A DNA stretch of 64,000 bases from an uncultured Nocardioides sp. GTDB taxonomy: Bacteria > Actinomycetota > Actinomycetes > Propionibacteriales > Nocardioidaceae. The stretch spans positions 124,001 to 188,000 of the forward strand of contig NZ_CANLDB010000003.1 of assembly GCF_947489365.1 (NCBI RefSeq), written 5' to 3'. Both the position numbers and the translations under genes were made by a program. Below the pieces are notes generated by a model. It ran no database searches. It was given only the letters and a program-made list of their open reading frames with translations, and had not been told where the DNA came from. Below are positions 57,447 through 64,000 of this stretch, piece by piece; the first letter of the stretch is position 1, and every line of letters starts with the position of its first letter.

Positions 57447-59177
57447 TCAGCGGAGCGTGCCGACCCACCCGGCCGCAGCTGTCCCGCGGCTGCGCAGCTG
57501 CTCCCACCGGGCCCCGACACCCAGCAGGAGCGCGCCGGCGACGGCCAGGACCACCCACTGCGGGACCTCCCGGGCCGCTGCCCCGAGGTGCGCGAGCACG
57601 CACACGGCCAGCACGACCTCGCCGGCCACGAGCAGGGCCGAGACCCGGCCCCGGGCGCCGGCGGCGACCAGGACCGCGCCGAGGGCGGTGTAGGCGAGCG
57701 AGCGGACCAGCGGGCCCGACCAGCCGTCGTCCCAGGTGAGGGTGAGCGCGGTGAGGGCGCCGGGCACGAGGGCGACGAGCAGGCCGGGCAGCAGCCAGGC
57801 GGACGTCGGGAGCCACGCCCCGGCGTACCGCCTGACGGTGGTGGCCCACCCGACGCCGGCGAGGACGAGCAGGACGCCGAGGGGCACGACGACGCGCTCC
57901 ACCGGCTCGAGGGTGCCGGCGTCGACGAGGTGGACACCCCACGCCAGGCAGGCGGTCGCACCGGCGGCGGCCCACAGCAGGCCCCGGGCGGCGGTCGCCG
58001 TCCCGAGCCGCGGCGCTGCCCCGGCGACGCCGAGGGCGAGTGACGCCACGACGAGGGACACGATCCAGCCGCCGGCGGTCCAGGTGAGGTCGGCGACGCC
58101 GGGCATGACCACAGCGCCCGCGCCGAGCACCGCGGCGGCGGCGGCCGGCGGCCCTGCGGGCAGGGCCCGGACGAGCGCGACCGTGACGACCAGGAGCGCG
58201 GCCAGGACGACGACCGGCAGGCTCGGACCGCCCCAGGGCAGACCCCACGACCGGACGCCGACGAGCAGGCCCACGGCACCTGCGGCGAGGGCGGCGGCCG
58301 CGGTGTGCGCCATGACGGCGGGGACGGCGTCGGGGGCGAGGCGCCGGGCGAGGACGGCGACCGCGGCCCAGCCGAGGAGCGCGGCCGCGTAGGGCAGGGA
58401 CCGCTCGGGCTCGACGACCCAGCCGAGCAGCGACAGCAGCGAGGTCGCGCCGGCGACGACGAGGGCGACCCACCAGGCGGCGGGCTCGCGGACGACGCGC
58501 CGCAGGCTCGCGACCACGAGGACCACCGCGGCCGTGGTGACGGTGAAGCCGAGGACGTCGTCCACGACGTCGGCGACGGTGAGTCCGGCGGCGAGGGTGC
58601 CGACGCCCGCGGCGACGGTGGCGGAGACCGTCCAGCTGCGCATGCCGGTGGCCACGGCGAGCGCCGTCCACACCAGCAGGAGCAGGACCGAGACCGCGGT
58701 CGTCCACGCACCGAGCCCGACCCCGGACCAGTCGACCTCCCACAGCACAGGCCCGGCGTACGCCGCGATCGCGACGAGCGACGCCGAGGTCGAGGCCAGC
58801 GCCCCGGCGGCGCCCGCCAGGCGGCGGCGGGTCAGGACGGCGGCCGCGCCCAGGCCGACGCCGAGCACCAGGAGGATCCCGGTGCGGCCCGCGGCCCCCA
58901 CGAGGGCCCAGGCGACGGCGGCGAAGAACAGGCCCGCGACCCCGAGCAGGATCGCGCCGGTCGTCAGCAGCAGCCGCTGGACCGAGGCGCCGGGCGACGC
59001 GGAGGACGCGGGCGCCGCGGGGCGGGGCCCGCCCCGGCCCCCGGGTGCGACCGGGAGCGGCGGGAGCTGGGAGACGACCCACGCCCGGCGGGCGAACAGC
59101 CGGTCGAGCTGGGTGTCGATGTCACGCAGCTCGGCGAGCAGGGCGTCGGGCGGCGGAGCCGGTGTGGTCGTCCTCAT
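57447..59177 (-). CDS. Large multipass membrane protein (SCO7613 C-terminal-domain type)
   Basis: The start at 59177 (MRTTTPAPPPDALLAELRDI) gives 576 residues. The N-terminus has a helical LLAELRDIDTQLDRLFARRAWVVSQLPPLP segment typical of this family. Then follow at least sixteen short hydrophobic helices with almost no charged loops (RLLLTTGAILLGVAGLFFAAV to WVVLAVAGALLLGVGARW). No catalytic motif seen. It is common in actinobacteria and annotated only as membrane protein. It converges on nothing; the gene downstream on the same strand is the VTT-like gene. Confidence 0.8.
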   Translation of the reverse strand: MRTTTPAPPPDALLAELRDIDTQLDRLFARRAWVVSQLPPLPVAPGGRGGPRPAAPASSASPGASVQRLLLTTGAILLGVAGLFFAAVAWALVGAAGRTGILLVLGVGLGAAAVLTRRRLAGAAGALASTSASLVAIAAYAGPVLWEVDWSGVGLGAWTTAVSVLLLLVWTALAVATGMRSWTVSATVAAGVGTLAAGLTVADVVDDVLGFTVTTAAVVLVVASLRRVVREPAAWWVALVVAGATSLLSLLGWVVEPERSLPYAAALLGWAAVAVLARRLAPDAVPAVMAHTAAAALAAGAVGLLVGVRSWGLPWGGPSLPVVVLAALLVVTVALVRALPAGPPAAAAAVLGAGAVVMPGVADLTWTAGGWIVSLVVASLALGVAGAAPRLGTATAARGLLWAAAGATACLAWGVHLVDAGTLEPVERVVVPLGVLLVLAGVGWATTVRRYAGAWLPTSAWLLPGLLVALVPGALTALTLTWDDGWSGPLVRSLAYTALGAVLVAAGARGRVSALLVAGEVVLAVCVLAHLGAAAREVPQWVVLAVAGALLLGVGARWEQLRSRGTAAAGWVGTLR

Positions 59178-59239
59178 GCGGCCAGGGTGCTCCGCGCAGG
59201 CGCCCCGGCGCATGGGTCGTCGTACTCAACCGGCGGTGC

Positions 59240-61012
59240 TCACCCCGCGGCGCGCTGCGCGGCGAGGCGGACGGCGGCGTTCGGGGCGCCGTACCCGTCG
59301 TAGGTGCCACGCCGCTCGACCAGCTCGAGGAACACGCCGCCGACCGTGGGCGTGTAGAAGTGCAGGAACTCGCTGCCCTCCCCGTCGGCGCCGGCGTCGC
59401 GGTCGTAGAGCAGGTCGAGCTCGCGGAGCTCGGCGAGGAAGGCCTCGGGCAGGTCGAAGCGGGCCGCGAGGTGGTCGTAGTAGTTGGCCGGCACCGGCAG
59501 GAAGTGCAGCCCCCGCTCCCGGGCCCGGCGGGCGGCGCCGACGACGTCGTCGCAGGCGACGGCGACGTGCTGGGCGGGCAGGGGAGCGGTCGGCGGGGCC
59601 ATGTTGAGGGGGATCCGCAGGACGCCGTCCGGCGTCCGCATCACCCGGCTGCGGACCAGGCCCGCGGGCCCGGGGACGTCGGTGCTCGCACCGGAGGTCA
59701 GCCCGAGCACGCTGGTGTAGAACAGCACGGCCTCGTCGAAGTCCTGCCAGGGCTGGGCGAGGTTCACGTGGTCGACGACCCCGGTCAGGTCGCCGGGTCG
59801 CGGCGTCGCGCCGCCCTCGAACTCGCCCGTCCACGTGGGGTCGTCGGTGCCGAACCAGACCCGGGTGCCGTCGGGCGCGGCCACCCCGTGGAGCGGCTGC
59901 TCGCCGGCGTACGCACGGCGGAACAGGCGGGGGGCGCCGAGCGCGGCGGCACGGTCGGCCGCGGCGGCGGGGTCCGGCACGCGGACGCCGAGCCCGGCCA
60001 GGCGCGGCCCGGGCTCGCGGGTCTGCTCGTCGAGGACGACGTGCGTGTCGCCGGCGGACCAGAGCCGCACCCGCTTGGTGCGGTGGCGGCCTCGGAAGGT
60101 GAAGCCGAGCGCGTCGAGGGTCTCGTCGAGCTCGCCCAGGTCGTCGCCCGCGATCTCGACGAAGTCGACCGCGGACGGCGGCGGGGGAGCGGCCAGCGGG
60201 TCGGACCCGGCGCGGTCGGCCAGCCACGCCAGCGACCGGTGGGCGTGCGCGGCGGTGCGGACGACGTCGGTCTGGCGGAAGGTGTCGTTGAAGACCTCCA
60301 GCGACAGTGGGCCGTCGTACCCGGCGGCGAGGACGTGGCCGACGAAGCCGACGAGGTCGAAGCTGCCCTCGCCGGGGAAGAGGCGGTGGTGGCGGCTCCA
60401 CGACAGCAGGTCCATCTGCAGCGCGGGAGCGTCGGCGAGCTGGAGGAAGTAGATCTTCTCGCCGGGGATGTCGCGGATCGCGGCGGGATCGTGGCCGCGC
60501 GAGAGGATGTGGAAGCTGTCGAGGCAGGTGCCGAGGTTGGGCCGGTCGGCCGCCTGCACGAGGCGCCAGGCGTGGCGGTAGTCGTTGACGTAGCGGCCCC
60601 AGGCGAGCGCCTCGTAGGCCACGCGGACGCCGTACGACGCGGCGAGGTCGGCGAGCCGCCCGAGCTGGTCGGCGGCCACGGCGTCGTCGTCGACGGTGGC
60701 GGTGCCGGAGTTGCTGCACACGAGCACGAGGTCGGTGCCGAGGCGCTGCATCTGCGCGAACGTCGCCTCCGCGCGCCGCAGGGTGTCGGCGAAGGTGGCC
60801 TCGTCGGTGCCCTCGACGTCGCGGAACGGCTGGTACATCTCGAGGCGCAGCCCGAGCCGGTCGGCCAGGGCGCGGACCTCCTCGGGCGACTCGTACGCCG
60901 CGACGAGGTCGGCGTCCATCACCTCGACACCGTCGAACCCGGCCGCCGCGCAGGCGTGGAGCTTCTCGACGAGACCCCCGGAGAGGCAGACGGTGGCGAT
61001 GGAGGTCCGCAT
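59240..61012 (-). CDS. quiC: 3-dehydroshikimate dehydratase, fused TIM-barrel and HPPD-like domains
   Basis: The 590-residue protein has an N-terminal AP-endonuclease-like barrel (about 1-275: MRTSIATVCLSGGLVEKLHA, VAYEALAWGRYVND, LDSFHILSRGHDP, YFLQLADAP, LSLEVFND, the metal ligands E, D, Q, E). The C-terminal half is 4-hydroxyphenylpyruvate-dioxygenase-like (from about 285; VDHVNLAQPWQDFDEAVLFYTSVLGL, VFLELVERRGTYDG). QuiC-type enzymes convert 3-dehydroshikimate to protocatechuate. The operator at 61018-61039 is six bases before its start; the TetR gene is just upstream. Confidence 0.9.
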   Translation of the reverse strand: MRTSIATVCLSGGLVEKLHACAAAGFDGVEVMDADLVAAYESPEEVRALADRLGLRLEMYQPFRDVEGTDEATFADTLRRAEATFAQMQRLGTDLVLVCSNSGTATVDDDAVAADQLGRLADLAASYGVRVAYEALAWGRYVNDYRHAWRLVQAADRPNLGTCLDSFHILSRGHDPAAIRDIPGEKIYFLQLADAPALQMDLLSWSRHHRLFPGEGSFDLVGFVGHVLAAGYDGPLSLEVFNDTFRQTDVVRTAAHAHRSLAWLADRAGSDPLAAPPPPSAVDFVEIAGDDLGELDETLDALGFTFRGRHRTKRVRLWSAGDTHVVLDEQTREPGPRLAGLGVRVPDPAAAADRAAALGAPRLFRRAYAGEQPLHGVAAPDGTRVWFGTDDPTWTGEFEGGATPRPGDLTGVVDHVNLAQPWQDFDEAVLFYTSVLGLTSGASTDVPGPAGLVRSRVMRTPDGVLRIPLNMAPPTAPLPAQHVAVACDDVVGAARRARERGLHFLPVPANYYDHLAARFDLPEAFLAELRELDLLYDRDAGADGEGSEFLHFYTPTVGGVFLELVERRGTYDGYGAPNAAVRLAAQRAAG

Positions 61013-61017
61013 CCCGG

Positions 61018-61039
61018 CAATGTACCGATTAGTACATTG
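61018..61039. promoter_or_regulatory. TetR-type operator in front of quiC
   Basis: CAATGTAC (61018-61025) and GTACATTG (61032-61039) are perfect inverted arms on a 6-base spacer (CGATTA). A related dyad is at 61797-61818 before the dehydrogenase gene. The shared core GTACC..TTAGTAC points to the TetR encoded between them. Confidence 0.85.
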
Positions 61040-61066
61040 CGGCGCCAGGGCCCCGGGGCCGCCCGG

Positions 61067-61696
61067 TCAGGCGGCCAGCCAGCTCACGACGACGTCGCCG
61101 ATGAGGGAGCGGAGGTGGTCGCGCTCCTCGGGGGCGCCGAGGTCGCGGTCGAAGAGGTGGCCGAACGTCCAGCGGTTGGCGACCTGGAACACGCAGTAGG
61201 CGCTGATGACGAGGTGGACGTCGAACGCGTCGACGTCGGCGCGGAACTCGCCGGCCTCCCGACCGCGGGCGAGGACCTCGTCGACCAGCGACATCGCCGG
61301 CTGGCCGAGGTCCCGCAGCGACTCGAGGCGGCGGATGTGCTCACCGCGGTGGATGTTCTCGATGGCGACGAGGCGGATGAAGTCCTGGTGGGCGACGTGG
61401 TGGTCGTACGTCGTCTCGGCGAGGCGGCGCATGGCCTCGGCCGGTGCGAGCTCACCCACCTCGAGGTCGCGCTCGGCGGCGCGGATGCCGCGGTAGGCCT
61501 CCTCCAGGACGGCGAGGTAGAGCCCCTCCTTGCCGCCGAAGTAGTAGTAGATCATCCGCTTCGTGGTGCGGGTCCGCTCCGCGATGACGTCCACGCGGGC
61601 GCCGGAGTAGCCGGACTCGGCGAAGACCTCGGTGGCCACGGTGAGCAGCTCCGCGCGGGTGCGCTCGGCGTCGCGCTGCCTCACCTGCTCGGTCAC
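61067..61696 (-). CDS. TetR-family regulator of the quinate/shikimate genes
   Basis: The 209-residue protein has the TetR helix-turn-helix RAELLTVATEVFAESGYSGARVDVIAERTRTTKRMIYYYFGGKEGLYLAVLEEAY (about 14-68), with the longer ligand domain carrying AETTYDHHVAHQDFIRLVAIENIHRGEHI. It lies between quiC and the aroE-like gene, and matching operators stand at both gene starts, so it most likely represses both. The ligand is probably quinate, shikimate or a product. Confidence 0.92.
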   Translation of the reverse strand: MTEQVRQRDAERTRAELLTVATEVFAESGYSGARVDVIAERTRTTKRMIYYYFGGKEGLYLAVLEEAYRGIRAAERDLEVGELAPAEAMRRLAETTYDHHVAHQDFIRLVAIENIHRGEHIRRLESLRDLGQPAMSLVDEVLARGREAGEFRADVDAFDVHLVISAYCVFQVANRWTFGHLFDRDLGAPEERDHLRSLIGDVVVSWLAA

Positions 61697-61796
61697 GGCG
61701 CCAGCCTAGGGCCGTGCCGGAGACGGCCCCGACCGGACGAGTTCGCGCGTGACCGTTGACACACGTGGCGAGTCCGTGTGACCCTCGTCGCACAGC

Positions 61797-61818
61797 GTAC
61801 GTACCAGTTAGTACATAA
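61797..61818. promoter_or_regulatory. TetR-type operator in front of the shikimate dehydrogenase-like gene
   Basis: The core GTACCAGTTAGTAC at 61801-61814 aligns with GTACCGATTAGTAC of the quiC operator, and flanking bases extend the dyad weakly (CGTAC...GTACA). It sits between the divergent TetR gene and the dehydrogenase start at 61843. The shared operators define one regulon. Confidence 0.8.
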
Positions 61819-61842
61819 GTATCCGTCCCACCGGGAGAGCAG

Positions 61843-62718
61843 ATGGACCACCCGTACCTCGTCGGCCTGATCGGCGCCGGCGTGCGCCCGTCGCTGTCCC
61901 CGGCGCTGCACATGGCCGAGGCGCGGGCCCTCGGGCTGACCTACGTCTACCGCCCGATCGACCTGCTCGAGCACGACCTGCCGGCCACCGCCGTGGGGGA
62001 CCTGCTCGGCCAGGCCCGCGTGCTCGGGTTCGACGCGCTGAACGTCACCCACCCGTGCAAGCAGCTCGTGGTCGACCACCTCGACGAGCTGTCCCCGGCC
62101 GCCGCGGCCCTCGGCGCGGTCAACACCGTGCTCCTCCGGGCGGACGGCACGACCATCGGCCACAACACCGACACCACCGGCTTCGAGACCGCCGTCGCCA
62201 CCGGCCTGCCGGGCGCGGACACGTCCTCGGTCGTGATGCTCGGGGCGGGCGGGGCGGGGGCCGCCGTCGGCGCCGCCCTGACCCGGCTCGGCACCGAGCA
62301 CCTGGTGGTCGTCGACACCGACGTCGACCGGGCCACCCGCCTGGCCGCCGACCTCGCGGAGGGCTCCGGCACCACAGGTGTCCGCGTCGAGGCCGCCGAT
62401 CCCGACAAGCTGTCCGCCCTGCTGCCCGGGGCCACCGGCCTCGTGCACTGCACCCCGACCGGGATGGCCGACCACCCCGGTCTCCCGCTGGACGCCACCC
62501 TGCTCCACCCCGGCCTCTGGGTGGCCGACATCGTCTACCGGCCCCTCGAGACCGCGTTGCTGACCGCGGCGCGCGAGGCCGGCTGCCGCACCCTCGACGG
62601 CGGCCACATGGCCGTCCACCAGGCCGTCGACGCCCTCCGGCTCATCACCGGCCTCGAGCCCGACGCGGACCGCATGTCCGCCCACCTGCGAGACCTCGTC
62701 GCCCCCGACGCGGCCTGA
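61843..62718 (+). CDS. aroE: Shikimate/quinate dehydrogenase (AroE/QsuD family)
   Basis: The 291-residue protein has the substrate motif LIGAGVRPSLSPALHMAEA (SxSP-like), the catalytic Lys/Asp pair region ALNVTHPCKQLVVDHLD and HNTDTTGF. The cofactor motif is VVMLGAGGAGAAVGAAL, with an Asp at the end of beta-2 (VVVDTDVDRA) indicating NAD rather than NADP. NAD preference and the ALNVTHPCK motif resemble catabolic quinate/shikimate dehydrogenases such as QsuD. It is followed by an MHS permease after 22 bases. Confidence 0.9.
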   Translation: MDHPYLVGLIGAGVRPSLSPALHMAEARALGLTYVYRPIDLLEHDLPATAVGDLLGQARVLGFDALNVTHPCKQLVVDHLDELSPAAAALGAVNTVLLRADGTTIGHNTDTTGFETAVATGLPGADTSSVVMLGAGGAGAAVGAALTRLGTEHLVVVDTDVDRATRLAADLAEGSGTTGVRVEAADPDKLSALLPGATGLVHCTPTGMADHPGLPLDATLLHPGLWVADIVYRPLETALLTAAREAGCRTLDGGHMAVHQAVDALRLITGLEPDADRMSAHLRDLVAPDAA

Positions 62719-62740
62719 CCCACCCACCCAGGAGCAGAGC

Positions 62741-64000
62741 ATGACCACAGCGACACCCACGCCCGCCCCCGGCGCGGCGGACGACCCGGCCACCGCGGTC
62801 AAGACCCCCAAGAAGGCCGCCGCGGCGAGCTTCATGGGCAGTGCCGTCGAGTACTACGACTTCTTCATCTTCGGCTCCGCGGCCGCGCTGATCTTCCCGA
62901 CGGTGTTCTTCCCGTCCGACAACGACGCCGCGCTGGTGATGAGCTTCGCGACCTTCGGGTTCGCCTACGTCGCCCGCCCCTTCGGCGCCGTCATCCTGGG
63001 CCACTTCGGTGACCGGGTCGGCCGCCAGAAGGTCCTGATGTTCACCCTGGTCCTGATGGGGATCTCGACCTTCATCATCGGTTGCCTGCCCGGCTACGAG
63101 ACCATCGGCTGGGCCGCGCCCGCGCTGCTCGTGTTCTGCCGGCTGCTGCAGGGCCTGTCCGCCGCGGGCGAGCAGGCCGGGGCGTCGTCCCTCACCCTGG
63201 AGCACGCGCCGGACGACCGGCGCTCCTTCTTCACGTCCTGGACGCTGACCGGCACCCAGGGCGGCCAGATCCTCGCCGCCCTGATCTTCATCCCGATCGT
63301 GGCGCTGCCCGACGACATCCTCTACAGCTGGGGCTGGCGCGTGCCGTTCTGGCTCTCCGCGATCGTCGTCGTGGTCGCCTACTTCATCCGCCGCACCCTC
63401 ACCGAGCCGCCGGAGTTCGCCGAGGCCAAGGCCTCCGGTGCCGTCTCCAAGCTGCCGTTCCTCGACCTCATGCGCGACCACGGCTGGGACGTCGCCCGCG
63501 TCGTCTGCTGCGCCTTCATCGCCGCCGTCTCCACCGTGTTCGGCAACCTCGCCCTCGCGTACGGCGCCGAGGTCGGCCTCGCCGACTCCGTCACCCTGTG
63601 GCTGGTCGTCGTCGCCAACGTGGTCGCGCTCTTCACCCAGCCGTTCTTCGGCCGCCTGTCGGACCGCATCGGCCGCAAGCCCGTCTTCATCTGGGGCGCG
63701 GTGTCCAGCGCGGTGATGATGCCCTTCTACATGCGCTCGATGTCCGGTGACTCCGAGCTGCTGGTCTTCGTCCTCGGCGTCGCGACGTTCTCCTTCGGGT
63801 ACGCCGCCGCGAACGCCACCTGGCCGTCGTTCTACGGCGAGATGTTCTCCCAGAAGGTCCGCTTCTCCGGCATGGCGATCGGCACCCAGCTCGGGTTCCT
63901 CATGGCCGGCTTCGCGCCGACCATCGTCACCGCTCTCGGCGGCGTCCAGGAGGGTGGCTGGGTCGTCATCTCGGCCTTCACCGCGACCATCTGCGCCATC
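62741..64000 (+). CDS. MHS-family shikimate/quinate-type permease (3' end outside window)
   Basis: ATG 62741 with GGAGCAGAGC upstream opens a frame that runs to the last base; 420 codons are visible. MFS/MHS motifs are GSAVEYYDFFIFGSAAAL, GHFGDRVGRQKVLMF and SDRIGRKPVF. The C-terminal few helices are missing. The neighbourhood makes it a shikimate or quinate importer (ShiA/QsuA type). It resembles the transporter at 11900-13270 in the first 100 residues. Confidence 0.9.
   Translation, partial: MTTATPTPAPGAADDPATAVKTPKKAAAASFMGSAVEYYDFFIFGSAAALIFPTVFFPSDNDAALVMSFATFGFAYVARPFGAVILGHFGDRVGRQKVLMFTLVLMGISTFIIGCLPGYETIGWAAPALLVFCRLLQGLSAAGEQAGASSLTLEHAPDDRRSFFTSWTLTGTQGGQILAALIFIPIVALPDDILYSWGWRVPFWLSAIVVVVAYFIRRTLTEPPEFAEAKASGAVSKLPFLDLMRDHGWDVARVVCCAFIAAVSTVFGNLALAYGAEVGLADSVTLWLVVVANVVALFTQPFFGRLSDRIGRKPVFIWGAVSSAVMMPFYMRSMSGDSELLVFVLGVATFSFGYAAANATWPSFYGEMFSQKVRFSGMAIGTQLGFLMAGFAPTIVTALGGVQEGGWVVISAFTATICAI

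Noticed and set aside
56381..58711. Open frame of 776 codons on the minus strand
   Set aside because: Runs antisense through the helicase end and out of frame through the VTT-like and SCO7613-type genes; Ser/Pro/Arg-rich shadow sequence.
59045..61759. Open frame of 904 codons on the plus strand
   Set aside because: Antisense to quiC and the TetR gene, both supported by motifs and operators; no domain of its own.
1..64000. Toxin-antitoxin, restriction-modification, phage or secondary-metabolite cluster
   Set aside because: No gene with the relevant motifs was found; the regions that looked accessory consist of repeats rather than cargo genes.

Overview
This is a 64 kb window of very high G+C DNA. 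Genes are dense, start codons are often GTG, and stops frequently overlap the next start (GTGA/ATGA). Zinc-, iron- and mycothiol-type actinobacterial gene sets are present, and dispersed palindromic intergenic repeats of the 'GGTGGTCGAG...CGAGACCC' type occur throughout. Together these point to a Nocardioides-like actinobacterium (Nocardioidaceae). The window looks chromosomal. I saw no transposase, phage gene, tRNA, rRNA or CRISPR array.

Layout. 0-7.2 kb: two neighbouring arsenic loci. One is arsR divergent from acr3-arsC. The other is arsR plus an ArsO-like flavin monooxygenase, divergent from a second flavoprotein and an MFS exporter. The two divergent promoter regions share a 14-bp motif. 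7.2-9.6 kb: a zinc-starvation cluster of cysteine-free ribosomal protein paralogues (S14, L33, L28 / L31, L32, L36) and a CobW-like protein, arranged around one Zur-type box. 9.7-16 kb: a VOC protein, an SDR, a winged-helix protein, and a set consisting of an MHS-family transporter, 3-hydroxybutyrate dehydrogenase and a GAF/PucR-type regulator. 16-25 kb: Tat-exported alpha-carbonic anhydrase, dienelactone-hydrolase-like protein, small membrane proteins, a Tat-exported PHP-domain protein with a His-rich leader, and a DsbA/VKOR disulfide pair. 24.5-27.1 kb: two tandem GH6-like secreted proteins. 27.2-30.9 kb: a copper-associated group (membrane protein, PepSY protein, Cu/Zn-SOD-like lipoprotein, CopC). 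31-37.6 kb: MFS exporter, MocR-type regulator divergent from a YczE-type membrane protein, and a glutamine-synthetase-like enzyme overlapping a papain-like protein. 37.7-40.7 kb: a Zur-box-preceded permease/TIGR03943 pair, then an LCP wall enzyme. 41.2-47.5 kb: DinB and TetR genes, small membrane proteins, and an iron-siderophore ABC importer flanked by two IdeR/DmdR-type boxes. 47.6-59.2 kb: glutathione peroxidase, NmrA-like protein, acyl-CoA ligase, PadR with a DUF1707-like protein, SGNH lipase, DEAD-box helicase and membrane proteins. 59.2-64 kb: a quinate/shikimate catabolic set (quiC, TetR, aroE-like dehydrogenase, MHS permease) with two matching TetR operators.

Metal homeostasis (As, Zn, Cu, Fe) is the strongest theme. 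The most unusual non-coding content is the palindromic repeats at 21.9-22.3, 40.7-41.2, 49.1-49.4 and 54.1-54.4 kb. Among these is a 63-bp inverted-pair element (23-17-23) found twice. Start codons, motifs and repeats were read by eye; family names come from motif recognition, not database searches.
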